A DNA stretch of 64,000 nucleotides from Lachnospiraceae bacterium AD3010 (GCA_000622025.1 KK211387.1:501655-565654); one strand, 5' to 3'; positions 35,351 through 44,375 are shown, counted from the first letter of the stretch. Notes: generated by a model not told the origin, from the letters alone. Numbers and translations are program-made.

Positions 35351-35720
35351 TATTATGATTCGAACGCCAAAAGTCACATTTTGATTAAATACGGATTGTT
35401 CCGTGCTTCGCGGTCTCCGCTTCGCTACGGTCGGCGCAAAACCGATGTCCACTGGACATCGTGCGCCCCACAATCCTACCCCACACTCAACGGGGCACTG
35501 CCGCGCTTGGCGCGTCAAAGCGTGCCCGCAAAACATCCACCGGATGTTTTGCCTTTTCGTGGGGCCCCTTCTCCGCTCCGCTCCGGTCGGCGCAAAACCG
35601 ATGTCCGCCGGACATCGTGCGCCCCACTTCATGCTCGTGTAGGGGTGCGCCCAAAGTCCTTGTCCCCATCACAAGCAAGCTTGTGTGGTAACAATTACTT
35701 TTGGCGCTTTAATCATATTA
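35351..35720. mobile_element. MITE-like noncoding element with terminal inverted repeats
   Basis: A 370-base block without a plausible gene. The left end (35351-35374, TATTATGATT...CGCCAAAAGT) and right end (35697-35720, ACTTTTGGCG...ATCATATTA) are inverted repeats matching at 20 of 24 positions. Inside are two direct copies of a 44-base unit (35428-35471 and 35584-35627) starting CGGTCGGCGCAAAACCGATG, plus short perfect palindromes (GATGTCC..GGACATC twice, AAAACATCC..GGATGTTTT, ACAAGCAAGCTTGT). The interior is much more GC-rich than the AT-rich ends. Frames inside it are low-complexity and overlap on both strands, so no protein is called. Confidence 0.65.
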
Positions 35721-35816
35721 TTACCAATATCATATACAGATAGGGCTTAAATAGGTATAATGGCTATAACATTGCGGAATTCAGATGCTTTTTAAGCAGA
35801 CAAAAGGGAGGTATGA

Positions 35817-37850
35817 ATGGTAAAGGAAACGGCAAACAGATCAGGCAGTAATGCAAAGACACAGAGTATAAGCACACAGCTTCTGCTTATATTGGTCCCC
35901 ATGATAGCGCTGTTTATCATAATAGTAGCTGTCATTATCTTCACAAATTCCCGTTCTGTCATAGTAAGAGAGGGTAAGGAGTCACTTAAGAATGAATCCT
36001 CTTCGGATGCCAATGACATAGGAAGCACCATGGAAAATATAAAGGGCTATTATAACGGCCTTGCCGATGTAATGGAAAAATCCGTATATAATGACGATCA
36101 GGCATTAATAGATGCGCTTTTACCGGGTATGGACGAGTATAAGGATGTGGTTATAGACGTATACGTGGCAACGGAGGACAAGAGCTTCTATGATGGCGGA
36201 GGATGGGTTCCGGATGCGGACTATGATCCAACTACCAGAGACTGGTGGAAAAACGGAAAATCATCTCCGGTCATAGTTCTGGGACCTCCTTCGTTGGATA
36301 TGACCACGGGAGAGATGGTGGTCTGCGGTTCAAGATCCCTAAGCCTTAAAGACGGAAGAAACGGGGTTTTGTCGACAGATGTCGTTCTTTCGGGGATATC
36401 TGAGGCAGTCAGTGCCTACAGACCGCTTAAAACCGGTTACAGTATGCTCCTTTCCGGAAGCACTATCGTAGCTCATCCCGATCAGGCATATGTGGGTAAG
36501 GATGTTTCAGAGTTTGGAAGTGACCAGTTCCTGCAGGCGGTGTACAATGCTTCCGCATCCGGCGCACCGGATGATGTGAAGGATATAAAGGGAAATGATA
36601 AAGCTGATTATTTTGTGGCATTCGTTAATGTTCCCGGGACTGACTGGATCCTTGCATCTTATGTTAAAGAGAGTGATGTATTAAAGGACCTTAACAGGTT
36701 AAGTGTCATTACGGTGATCATAGTTATACTGATGCTTCTTGTCAGCACGATCATCATCCTGCTCCTTATTAAGAATATGATCACAAAGCCTGTAACAAAG
36801 CTTACCAACACCATTCTGAGGATAGCGGAGGGGGATTTCACCGTTTCCATAGCTAAGGGCGGAAATAACGAGATAGGCGTGATGAATAACAGTATGCACG
36901 ACTATGTCGAACGTATGAGAGGCACTCTCGGCGAAATGAAGAATGTGACGGATATGCTTTCCAGTGAAGCTGACAGCAGCAGGCATGCAGCCACAAGTAT
37001 GAGTGAGCAGGCTGACCAGCAGAGCCAGTCCATGGATCAGATACATATGGCGATGGAGGGTGTGGCTAATTCCGTTACCGAGCTCGCAACCAATGCAACC
37101 GAGCTTGCCCAGGCTGTTACTGAGCTTACAGAGCAGGGAAGCAATACGAGCGAGATCATGAATGACCTCCTTGAAAAGGCCAAGCAGGGACAGAAGGATA
37201 TGAATAATGTCCAGAACAATATGGAAAATATCTCTGAATCCATGACCGAGATGAGTGAAGTTGTACAGACCGTGGATGAGGCAGCGCAGAAGATCAATTC
37301 CATAGTGGAGATGATCAATTCCATTTCCTCACAGACAAATCTTCTTTCCCTTAACGCATCCATAGAGGCAGCGAGAGCAGGAGAGGCGGGAAGAGGCTTT
37401 GCGGTTGTTGCCACAGAGATAGGTAATCTCGCAAACGAAAGCGCCAATGCCACAACTGAGATCAGTTCCATAATCGGTGACATCACGGCCCAGATAAAGA
37501 ATCTGTCGGAGAGATCCGAAGCAAGTGTCAGGGATATCGCTACAAGCTCCGAGGCTGTCAGCGTAACAGGATCCAATTTCGCGGAAATATTCGCATCTCT
37601 TGATAAGGCAGGAGATACCGTGAACCATATGATCGCGAAGATGGACGAAGTAAATGAGATAGCAACCTCGGTAGCGGCTATTGCGGAGGAACAGTCAGCA
37701 AGCACCGAGGAGGTGACCGCTACGGTTGAGACCGGAGCCACCAGTGCAAAGAACGTGGCAGAGGAGAGCCGCGGAGTAGATCATAGCGCTGTTACTGTTG
37801 CGGAATCAGCTGCAAGGATCGGCGAATTTGTTGATACCTTTACCATTTAA
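35817..37850 (+). CDS. Methyl-accepting chemotaxis protein with extracellular dCACHE sensor
   Basis: 677 residues, RBS AAAAGGGAGG. Transmembrane helix 1 is near 22-43 ([20 protein letters not shown]). The extracellular sensor (about 45-285) carries the double-Cache pattern [36 protein letters not shown]. Helix 2 is near 295-317, then HAMP ([18 protein letters not shown]) and the signalling domain with the conserved hairpin tip [30 protein letters not shown]. Many Cache sensors bind amino acids or organic acids; the ligand is unknown here. It implies a motile organism. Confidence 0.93.
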   Translation: MVKETANRSGSNAKTQSISTQLLLILVPMIALFIIIVAVIIFTNSRSVIVREGKESLKNESSSDANDIGSTMENIKGYYNGLADVMEKSVYNDDQALIDALLPGMDEYKDVVIDVYVATEDKSFYDGGGWVPDADYDPTTRDWWKNGKSSPVIVLGPPSLDMTTGEMVVCGSRSLSLKDGRNGVLSTDVVLSGISEAVSAYRPLKTGYSMLLSGSTIVAHPDQAYVGKDVSEFGSDQFLQAVYNASASGAPDDVKDIKGNDKADYFVAFVNVPGTDWILASYVKESDVLKDLNRLSVITVIIVILMLLVSTIIILLLIKNMITKPVTKLTNTILRIAEGDFTVSIAKGGNNEIGVMNNSMHDYVERMRGTLGEMKNVTDMLSSEADSSRHAATSMSEQADQQSQSMDQIHMAMEGVANSVTELATNATELAQAVTELTEQGSNTSEIMNDLLEKAKQGQKDMNNVQNNMENISESMTEMSEVVQTVDEAAQKINSIVEMINSISSQTNLLSLNASIEAARAGEAGRGFAVVATEIGNLANESANATTEISSIIGDITAQIKNLSERSEASVRDIATSSEAVSVTGSNFAEIFASLDKAGDTVNHMIAKMDEVNEIATSVAAIAEEQSASTEEVTATVETGATSAKNVAEESRGVDHSAVTVAESAARIGEFVDTFTI

Positions 37851-37876
37851 GACGAAAGAGAAAACGGAGTATATCA

Positions 37877-38377
37877 GTGGTTCTGTTTGTAAATGCCTGT
37901 GTACGCAGTGAATCGAGAACAAGGAAGCTTGCCGGTACCTTGCTTGCAAAGCTTACAGACAATTATGATGAGATCAGATTGGAGAATATGAAGTTCCCGG
38001 TTACTGATGAAGCATTCCTGAAAAACAGGGACAGGCTGATCGAGAGCAGGAAATTCAATGACAGATCATTCGATATGGCAAGGCAGTTCGCGGCTGCAGA
38101 GACTGTTGTCATAGCGGCGCCATATTGGGATCTGTCATTTCCTGCATCACTTAAGCAGTACATAGAGCATATCAATGTTATCGGTATTACCTTTGAATAC
38201 ACACCGGAGGGCATTCCCCGGGGCTTATGCAAAGCGAAAAAGCTCTACTATGTCATGACTGCAGGCGGAAACTTTGTTCCCGAGGAATTCGGCTTTGGGT
38301 ACATAAAGGCTCTTTGTGAGAATTATTATGGCATCAGTGATGTAGAGCTTATCAAGGAAACAGGGCTGGACATTTAG
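37877..38377 (+). CDS. NAD(P)H-dependent flavin oxidoreductase, flavodoxin-like fold
   Basis: 166 residues with GTG start (RBS GGAG 8 bases before); no ATG lies between. Features: VNACVRSESRTRKLAG at the phosphate loop, APYWDLSFPASLKQYIEHI and YYVMTAGG, typical of the azoreductase/FMN-dependent NADH:quinone reductase group. It probably reduces quinones, nitro or azo compounds with FMN. Its stop codon overlaps an alternative start of the next gene. Confidence 0.78.
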   Translation: MVLFVNACVRSESRTRKLAGTLLAKLTDNYDEIRLENMKFPVTDEAFLKNRDRLIESRKFNDRSFDMARQFAAAETVVIAAPYWDLSFPASLKQYIEHINVIGITFEYTPEGIPRGLCKAKKLYYVMTAGGNFVPEEFGFGYIKALCENYYGISDVELIKETGLDI

Positions 38378-38454
38378 TGGAAGATCTTTTGATCAAAGCC
38401 CCAAAGTTGTGGTACACTTTCTCCGGTAAATTCATTTATATAAGGAGCCGAGAT

Positions 38455-39717
38455 ATGCCAAAGTATGATTTTGATTCCTATTTATTGTACGAACTGAAAA
38501 AACGGGATGTGTATTCCGTAAAAATAAGAGTGATCTTAAAGGAGCAGGTGAACGGAGAGGTTCTTTCAAAGGCAGCCGAAAAAGCGTTTCAGAGGTTTCC
38601 GTATTTCAGAAAGACTGTTTCCGTTAATGAGGAGGGAGCTTATGTTTTTGAGCCCTGCAATAAGCCTGTTTCGGTGACGGAGGGCGACAGAAAGGTCCGC
38701 CTCGGAACAGATGAGACCAATGGTCTTCTGTTTGCGATCACCTATGAGAATAACGACGTTTTTTTCTCCTTCTCCCATAACTTTTGCGGAGGCTGCGGCG
38801 CAATGCGCTGGATCAAGACCACTCTTTGGCAGTACCTGACTTATCTTGGATATGATGTGGATACGAAAGGTATCATGACGGTTGACACGCCAATAACGGC
38901 TGAAGAACAGGCTGAGCCGGATCCTGCTTCGCTGCCCGGGGATGAGCCGCTCGGAAGGCTGAATTTCACTATGGATTCCTTCGTACCGAGAATGGACTAT
39001 ATGGAAAGAATGAAGGATCCAGACGGTATTGACGGCTATTATCCGATCCGCATCCCGAAGAAGTGTCTGATGAAATATGCACGTGATAATGACGGCAGCC
39101 CCAACTCGATCTTATCCGCGGTTCTGTATAAAATGTGCCTTATGGTATTTCCTGGGGAAACTAAGTTTACTGCCGGTATCGCAAATAACTACCGGGAGGA
39201 TGTGGGCTGTCCCTTAACCTACAGAGATATAGTCCGGGAAATGCATATTCAGTATGATGACAGGATGAGGGACTGGTCTGTCGACAAGCTCTCAACTGTT
39301 ACAAGAAGCCAAATGTACATTCAGATGCAGCCGGAGGAAAGCTGGGACAGATGCCGGAGGGTGGATGCGCTCCGGAGTCAGATAGATTCTATGCCGGATC
39401 TCGAAAGCAAGGTGAATTATGCCTTTGAAAACAGCCTTACGACCCATGGGATACCATCGACCTTTCATATAAGCTATGTGGGTAAGGTCGACTGGGGCGG
39501 CCTTAATAGCTTTATCGACGGCGTGTATTCGCTGACAATTGCACATTTAATGTGTGAGGTCAACGCAATCGAAGAATATTTCTTTATTAGCTTCCATACG
39601 GTAAGAAAGGACGGTAAATACTTAAAGGAATTCCTTAAGGTTCTGGATGAGGAAGGGATCACCTATTCGGTGGGAGACCTGACAGATAGACACCTGCCGG
39701 TTACTGTATTGCCTTAA
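38455..39717 (+). CDS. Condensation-domain/alcohol acetyltransferase-like protein
   Basis: 420 residues from ATG 38455, preceded by AAGGAG 7 bases away; an in-frame GTG at 38377 overlapping the previous stop would add 26 residues. The fold resembles stand-alone condensation or alcohol-acetyltransferase proteins: a first half with VSFSHNFCGGCGAMRWIKTTLWQYL, in which the HHxxxDG active site is replaced by HNFCGGCG, and a second half with FHISYVGKVDW. The usual second His and Asp are missing, so catalysis is uncertain. It is coupled to the flavin oxidoreductase gene and ends at a good terminator. Confidence 0.62.
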   Translation: MPKYDFDSYLLYELKKRDVYSVKIRVILKEQVNGEVLSKAAEKAFQRFPYFRKTVSVNEEGAYVFEPCNKPVSVTEGDRKVRLGTDETNGLLFAITYENNDVFFSFSHNFCGGCGAMRWIKTTLWQYLTYLGYDVDTKGIMTVDTPITAEEQAEPDPASLPGDEPLGRLNFTMDSFVPRMDYMERMKDPDGIDGYYPIRIPKKCLMKYARDNDGSPNSILSAVLYKMCLMVFPGETKFTAGIANNYREDVGCPLTYRDIVREMHIQYDDRMRDWSVDKLSTVTRSQMYIQMQPEESWDRCRRVDALRSQIDSMPDLESKVNYAFENSLTTHGIPSTFHISYVGKVDWGGLNSFIDGVYSLTIAHLMCEVNAIEEYFFISFHTVRKDGKYLKEFLKVLDEEGITYSVGDLTDRHLPVTVLP

Positions 39718-39773
39718 GGAAGCCCCAAATTAGACGAATAGAATACCCCAGGGTATTCAAACACAAAGAAATC

Positions 39774-39818
39774 AAGCCTGTAGCCGGTTTGCACCGATTA
39801 CAGGCTTTTTTCGTTTTT
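39774..39818 (+). terminator. Intrinsic terminator
   Basis: AAGCCTGTA (39774-39782) / TACAGGCTT (39799-39807) followed by TTTTTCGTTTTT. It closes the oxidoreductase/condensation-like gene pair. Confidence 0.85.
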
Positions 39819-39830
39819 GGAGAAAAAAAC

Positions 39831-39878
39831 TTGACAAGCTAACGATTTTTAGCCACAATATGGCTAACTTACGTTAGC
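39831..39878 (+). promoter_or_regulatory. Promoter with two overlapping TetR-type palindromes
   Basis: TTGACA at 39831-39836 and a weak -10 near 39854-39861. Two perfect inverted repeats overlap it: TTAGCCACAATATGGCTAA (39849-39867) and GCTAACTTACGTTAGC (39863-39878). This is typical of a TetR repressor gene controlling itself, but the repressor gene behind it is broken. Confidence 0.65.
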
Positions 39879-39896
39879 ACAGATTGAGAGGATATC

Positions 39897-40162
39897 ATGT
39901 CAACAAAGCAAAGAATACTGGATGAAGCATTAACGCTGTTTGCTGAGAAAGGGTATGACGGAACCGGCTAAGGATGCTTCTTGTCCAGGAACAGTTCAGA
40001 AATGAAAGGATTTCCGAGGTTACTACCAGGCATCAGCTGGACGGGATACAGAGAATGTTTGCAAAGTCAGACAGACAGCCACAATGTGGGGAAGAATGCA
40101 TGGAATACATCGAAAAGCATATGCGGCATTTTTGCAAGGTATACATGAAAGAGCGAGGATAA
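39897..40162 (+). pseudogene. TetR-family regulator, deleted and frameshifted
   Basis: ATG 39897 opens a typical TetR helix (MSTKQRILDEALTLFAEKGYDGTG) that stops after 24 codons. The frame one base further on continues with RMLLVQEQFRNERISEV and an IEKHMRHFCKVYMKERG end, which resembles the C-terminal ligand domain of a TetR protein. The rest of the DNA-binding domain and part of the ligand domain are missing. The intact operators upstream suggest recent loss. Confidence 0.75.
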
Positions 40163-40166
40163 AATA

Positions 40167-40679
40167 ATGAATGTAAAATATGAAAAGAAACCGGAGATGA
40201 ATTTTATTGGATATCATACAGAAATCCGCCCGGAGGAAGGGTATCAGAAATGTCCTGAATTCTGGGACAAGGAGTATGCTGCAAAATATGCAAGACTCTG
40301 GCAGACTATGAAGCCTGAAACAGAAATTGAGAAAGCAATCTTAGAAAACGAAATCGGTATGTTTGCAATCTGTTCAGAATCTGAAAACGGATTTCTGTAT
40401 TGGATTGCAGGACTGTATAAGGGCGGCGATGTACCTGAGGGATTAGAATTATATTCTTTCCCGGCAAGTGACTGGGCCATTTTTACGGCAAAAGGACCGA
40501 TGCCTGGATCTCTGCAGACACTTAATACTGCAGTATGGCAGGAATGGTTCCCGAATGAAGGCCAAAAATTTCAGGCAAACGGAAAAGCAACCCTTGAGGT
40601 TTATTCGCAGGGTGATCCGCAGGCTTCGGATTACGAATGTGGTATTTGGGTTCCGGTGCAGACAGAAGGGAGGCTTTGA
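40167..40679 (+). CDS. GyrI-like / AraC effector-binding domain protein
   Basis: 170 residues. It has the stand-alone effector-binding domain pattern: N-terminal YEKKPEMNFIGYHTEIRP, a central GMFAICSESENGFLYWIAGLY, and LELYSFPASDWAIFTAKGPMPGSLQ. Such proteins bind small hydrophobic drugs or sequester toxins. The RBS is weak. It follows the broken TetR gene closely, so its repression is presumably lost or altered. Confidence 0.75.
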   Translation: MNVKYEKKPEMNFIGYHTEIRPEEGYQKCPEFWDKEYAAKYARLWQTMKPETEIEKAILENEIGMFAICSESENGFLYWIAGLYKGGDVPEGLELYSFPASDWAIFTAKGPMPGSLQTLNTAVWQEWFPNEGQKFQANGKATLEVYSQGDPQASDYECGIWVPVQTEGRL

Positions 40680-40681
40680 TC

Positions 40682-40831
40682 ATGAATGAATACATTGCAT
40701 ATTGCGGGCTGGACTGTGAGGCCTGCGAAGCTCGTCTGGCTACGGTTAATAACGACAATGAACTGCGGATAAAGGTATCGAAGGAATACAAAACGTCGGG
40801 GGAGGAAGGGACGCATGGATATGAACTATAG
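40682..40831 (+). pseudogene. DUF3795 protein, N-terminal fragment
   Basis: MNEYIAYCGLDCEACEARLATVNNDNELR is the Cys-rich start of DUF3795 proteins, which normally run to roughly 100-150 residues with more cysteines. Here the frame ends after 49 codons with an unrelated tail, and the next gene begins inside it. Probably truncated by a deletion. Confidence 0.65.
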
Positions 40832-41327
40832 GGTTATAGACAAAGAAAAGTATTACCGGAGCGGAGTATTCCGCCATTTTACGGAGGACTGTAAGTGTTC
40901 TACTTCTATGACTGCGAGAATAGATGTCACAGATCTGGTGGAGCATTCCAAGCGGACAGGCAGTAAGTTCTACATTAACTTTTTGTATCTGCTCTCAAAG
41001 GTGCTTAATTCATGGGATGATTACAAGATGGGTTATCTCTGGCAGTCGGAAGAGCTGATCTGCTATGACAGCATAAATCCGATTCAATATGTTTTTCATG
41101 AGGATACGGAAACCTGTACGCCGGTCTACACGACATATTATGAAGACTATGAGGTGTTTTACCGGAATGCTATGAATGATGTGGAGCGCGCCAAGAAAAC
41201 AAAGGAATACGGGCTGGATATGTTGAATCACCCGAACTGGTTTGACGCATCTTATATTCCATGGCTGTGTTCAGCAGAAGAGGTGGGGACAGATGAAGAT
41301 AGAGCATATTGCTATGTATGTGAATGA
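40815..41327 (+). pseudogene. Chloramphenicol acetyltransferase-like protein, C-terminally truncated
   Basis: 170 codons, RBS GGGGGAGGAAGGG. The first ~150 residues follow class A CAT-type proteins: YYRSGVFRHFTEDCKCSTSMTARID, KFYINFLYLLSKVLNS, GYLWQSEELICYDSINPIQYVF, and IPW near the break. The C-terminal third is missing, including the catalytic HHxxxDG motif, and the last ~20 residues are unrelated and overlap the next gene. It cannot be an active acetyltransferase as it stands. Confidence 0.72.
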
Positions 41328-41676
41328 TTTGGAAGGAGCCCGAGATTTCTTCGTAAAGTATCTTGGTGGGTTGTCAAATGATGGATATCATAATGAATTA
41401 ACAGGATTCAGATCATACTTTATCACTTTTGATGACGGGGCAAGACTTGAGATCATGAATAAGCCCTCTATGGAAGATTCAGCAAAGAGGGTCAATCGTA
41501 CAGGGTATATTCATATAGCATTTTCAGTTGGAAGTGCTGAAGAGGTTGACCGTCTGACAAGGGTATTTCGAGAAGATGGATATGAAGTGATAAATGGCCC
41601 TCGAACAACAGGCGACGGATATTATGAAAGCTGTATTATCGGCGTAGAGGGAAATCAGATAGAGATTACAGTTTGA
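41293..41676 (+). CDS. VOC-family (glyoxalase/bleomycin-resistance fold) protein
   Basis: 127 residues from ATG 41293 behind GAGGTGGGGACAG. It shows the full glyoxalase fold: MKIEHIAMYVNDLEGARDFFVKYLGG, an FDDGARLEIM strand, YIHIAFSVGSAEEVDRL and a C-terminal GNQIEITV. Metal ligands are plausible at His5, Glu56, His78 and Glu125. Substrate unknown. Its start lies inside the truncated acetyltransferase frame, so the deletion that broke that gene fell just upstream. Confidence 0.82.
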   Translation: MKIEHIAMYVNDLEGARDFFVKYLGGLSNDGYHNELTGFRSYFITFDDGARLEIMNKPSMEDSAKRVNRTGYIHIAFSVGSAEEVDRLTRVFREDGYEVINGPRTTGDGYYESCIIGVEGNQIEITV

Positions 41677-41704
41677 ATTACTGTAGGATATATGACTAAG
41701 ACAA

Positions 41705-41972
41705 ATGGTTAAATACGAAATTATTGACTTACCTATAATAGCGATTATTGGCAAGGAAGGCGTAGGCACGAAAGAAAATGAATTGTTCATTTCTGAAGGG
41801 AGGCCTGAAAGGAATGTTTATTGCGGATATGATTGCTCCATACTCACTCTGGCATATATTCAGGATAGAGGATATTGTTGCTCATTCAGTTATATGTGGC
41901 GATGAGGAAGTATTTATGCGAAGGGTTATCAGAAGGAAACGGGATCCCCAGTTTATGAGGATGATGAATTAA
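41705..41972 (+). pseudogene. Degenerate coding remnants, first one GyrI-like
   Basis: ATG 41705 opens MVKYEIIDLPIIAIIGKEGVG, which resembles the first strand of an effector-binding (GyrI-like) domain, then loses similarity. An overlapping frame from 41778 gives an unrelated 64-residue sequence. Neither looks like an intact gene. Confidence 0.4.
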
Positions 41973-41986
41973 ATGGATCAATAAAG

Positions 41987-42667
41987 ATGGACATTGAACA
42001 TTATTTTACAGAAACAGGGAATGGAGAACCGCTTATTCTGCTCCATGGCAATGGCGAGGATTGCGGATATTTTCAGGGACAAATTGAAGAGTTTTCCAAC
42101 CTGTATCATGTATATGCAATAGACACCAGAGGTCACGGGAGAACACCGAGAGGCGATAAACCCTTTACCATACGCCAATTTGCTGATGACCTGCTAGGCT
42201 TCATGGACAACCATCAGATAAATAGGGCACATTTACTTGGTTTTTCGGACGGTGGAAATATTGCCATGATCTTTGCTATTCGTTATCCAGACAGAGTAAA
42301 TCGATTGATCCTAAATGGGGCGAATCTGAATCCGATGGGAGTGAAACGTTTCACGCAGATCCCTATTGAAATCGGTTATAAGTTTGCAAAGAAATACGCC
42401 GGAAAAAGTGATTCTGCCAGATTGAATGCAGAAATGCTCGGTTTGATGGTAAACGATCCTAATGTAGAGCCGGAAGAACTTGTCAAAATAAAAGCAAAGA
42501 CTCTGGTTATTGCAGGAACAAAAGATATGATAAAGAAAGAGCACACGAGATTAATTGCTTCGCATATTCCCGACTCAGAGCTTGTTTTTCTCAAGGGCAA
42601 TCACTTTATAGCAAGCAAACACCCGGATGAATTTAATCGGGCAGTTCTTCAGTTTTTACGTAGTTAA
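41987..42667 (+). CDS. Alpha/beta hydrolase
   Basis: 226 residues. It has LILLHGNGEDCGYF (oxyanion loop HGNG), AIDTRGHGRTPRG, nucleophile elbow LGFSDGGNIAM with the catalytic Ser, VIAGTKDMI with the acid residue, and LKGNHFIAS with the catalytic His. No signal peptide. The substrate is unknown; it belongs to the general esterase/lactonase-like group. It is the only clearly intact enzyme gene between the broken stretch and the ORF6N gene. Confidence 0.85.
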   Translation: MDIEHYFTETGNGEPLILLHGNGEDCGYFQGQIEEFSNLYHVYAIDTRGHGRTPRGDKPFTIRQFADDLLGFMDNHQINRAHLLGFSDGGNIAMIFAIRYPDRVNRLILNGANLNPMGVKRFTQIPIEIGYKFAKKYAGKSDSARLNAEMLGLMVNDPNVEPEELVKIKAKTLVIAGTKDMIKKEHTRLIASHIPDSELVFLKGNHFIASKHPDEFNRAVLQFLRS

Positions 42668-42744
42668 ATTCAAGCTTGTATGGCTTTATAGGACAGAATT
42701 CGATACGTTTAAACAGGTCGAAATCGACATGTTTAGAATTGTAC

Positions 42745-42801
42745 TTTTGATATCAAAAAAATTGACATCAAGATTTGCGGTAAAATTTTTTCACCGCAAA
42801 T
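42745..42801. promoter_or_regulatory. Two palindromes in front of the ORF6N-PLD gene
   Basis: TTTTGATATCAAAA (42745-42758) is a perfect 14-base palindrome. ATTTGCGGT (42773-42781) and ACCGCAAAT (42793-42801) form a 9-base hairpin that ends just before the RBS ATGAAAGGATAAT. Both look like operator or translation-control sites for the next gene. Confidence 0.5.
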
Positions 42802-42816
42802 TATGAAAGGATAATT

Positions 42817-43890
42817 ATGGCACAAAAGACAAAAACAGAAATAGAAAGGACAGAGATAGCGGTGATTGAGGTTACCGAAGGTTATCTCAGAGAAAAAATG
42901 TATGAGTTTCGAGGCCGAAAGGTAATGCTTGATTCAGATTTGGCAGAAATTTATGGCTATGAGACGAAGAATTTCAACAGACAGGTAAAGAATAATAGTC
43001 GGAAGTTTCAAGGTGATGATTTTATGTTTGAACTTACGGATGAAGAGACAGAGGAACTTTCAAGGTGCAAAAATTTCACCTTGAATCAAAAGGAAGGAAG
43101 AGGAACCAATATTAAGTACAATCCACATGTATTTACTGAGCAAGGGATATACATGCTTATGACAGTATTGAGAGGTGACCTTGCGATAAAACAGAGTAGA
43201 GCCTTGGTTAGTACATTCAAAAAGATGAAAGACTATATTTTGAGTAATAAAGGGCTCATTGATCAGCGTGAGGTAATGCAGTTATCTATGCAGACCGCTG
43301 ATAACTCGATTGGAATACATAAGCTTCGCATGGATCTCGGGTCTGTAGAAAAACAGATGTCGGATGTCATGGAACAACTGGGTGATGTGGTTACTAAATC
43401 GGAGCTGGCTGAAATGATGAATGGTTTTGTGAATGACGAGGATAACGGCTGGCTCATGTATAACACCAAGTATTGCAGTGCTGATGTGGCATATTCCTCG
43501 ATATACAGTCAGGCCAAGAAGTCTGTGTATCTGATAGACAATTATATAGGTCTTCGGACGTTGGTACTGCTTAAAAACGCACCCGCAGGGGCAGATATCA
43601 AGATATTCAGTGATAATATCGGGAGCGGAAAACTCCATAATGTCGAATATACCGACTTTTGCAGGGAATATCCAAATATTAAGCTTACCATGCAGCATAC
43701 CGGAGGCATATATCACGACAGATTCATAGTATTGGATTACGGAACTAAGGATGAGCGTGTATTTCTTTGCGGGGCTTCCTCAAGAGATGCAGGAGCAAGG
43801 ATTACCAGCATAGTAGAAGATTTTGGGATTGATAAGTATGACCCGTTGGTCAAAAAATTGCTGAAAAACGGAGTATTACAGCTTCCGTAG
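42817..43890 (+). CDS. ORF6N-domain protein with C-terminal phospholipase-D-like domain
   Basis: 357 residues. Residues ~25-125 carry an ORF6N DNA-binding domain: REKMYEFRGRKVMLDSDLAEIYG, NFNRQVKNNSRKF, FTEQGIYMLMTVLR. A helical linker follows (~130-215). The C-terminal ~140 residues contain YLIDNYIGLRTLVLL, IKIFSDNIG and HDRFIVLDYG...CGASSRDAG, a PLD-like half-site in which HDR replaces the usual HxK. ORF6N domains are common in phages and mobile elements, and PLD-like domains often act as nucleases. The protein may be a DNA-associated defence or phage-response factor. It is followed by a recombinase remnant. Confidence 0.78.
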   Translation: MAQKTKTEIERTEIAVIEVTEGYLREKMYEFRGRKVMLDSDLAEIYGYETKNFNRQVKNNSRKFQGDDFMFELTDEETEELSRCKNFTLNQKEGRGTNIKYNPHVFTEQGIYMLMTVLRGDLAIKQSRALVSTFKKMKDYILSNKGLIDQREVMQLSMQTADNSIGIHKLRMDLGSVEKQMSDVMEQLGDVVTKSELAEMMNGFVNDEDNGWLMYNTKYCSADVAYSSIYSQAKKSVYLIDNYIGLRTLVLLKNAPAGADIKIFSDNIGSGKLHNVEYTDFCREYPNIKLTMQHTGGIYHDRFIVLDYGTKDERVFLCGASSRDAGARITSIVEDFGIDKYDPLVKKLLKNGVLQLP

Positions 43891-43902
43891 GAGGAAACAG
43901 AA

Positions 43903-44226
43903 GTGAAGAAACAAAAGAAATGCTATATCTACACCCGTGTATCCACAGCAATACAGGTGGATGGGTATAGCCTGGACGCGCAGAAAGACAAATTGCGGAA
44001 ATATGCTGAATATCAAGATATGACTATCGTTTTCAATTTTCCTATGCCGGTACAGGGGAGGGAAATCAAGAGCTTACCCTTGGAATCAGAGTCAACCGTC
44101 GAGACTGTATGTTTATTGTCCAAACTTCATGAAGCGAAGTATCATATCAACGTTAAGGTAGATATGGATGAGCTTGATCTTACAAGTGCGGAAGCTAAGG
44201 CAACATATAAAGAGATTGAAGAATGA
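43903..44226 (+). pseudogene. Chimeric remnant: serine recombinase N-terminus joined to another protein's C-terminus
   Basis: The first ~45 residues are the catalytic start of a large serine recombinase (CYIYTRVSTAIQVDGYSLDA). The last ~40 residues (VETVCLLSKLHEAKYHINVK, then VDMDELDLTSAEAKATYKEI) match a C-terminal extension that I recall from clostridial RlmD-like rRNA methyltransferases. The natural continuation (VQEHYGFHVTNLNIAQVK) is visible after the stop codon, up to about 44280. So a deletion fused two unrelated genes in frame, and a stop codon later cut the second one. Confidence 0.65.
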
Positions 44227-44298
44227 GTGCAGGAACACTATGGATTCCATGTAACAAACCTAAATATTGCGCAGGTAAAGTCAACTCGGCAGAAAATG

Positions 44299-44342
44299 AA
44301 TGAATATTATTCATTGACATCCTGAAACTTCTGTGTTAATAT
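44299..44342 (+). promoter_or_regulatory. Strong promoter with operator for the TetR gene
   Basis: TTGACA (44314-44319), 17-base spacer, TAATAT (44337-44342). The palindrome AATGAATATTATTCATT (44299-44315) overlaps the -35 box. A related palindrome, TGAATGAAAATCATTCA, precedes the flavodoxin gene at 45000-45016, which suggests one repressor acts at both. Confidence 0.75.
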
Positions 44343-44375
44343 GCAGAAAGTGAAACACAGTAAGGAAGGATGTAC

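Noticed and set aside
35381..35743. Several overlapping small frames in the palindromic block
   Set aside because: All are low-complexity readings of the same inverted and direct repeats on both strands, with no RBS; treated as a noncoding element.
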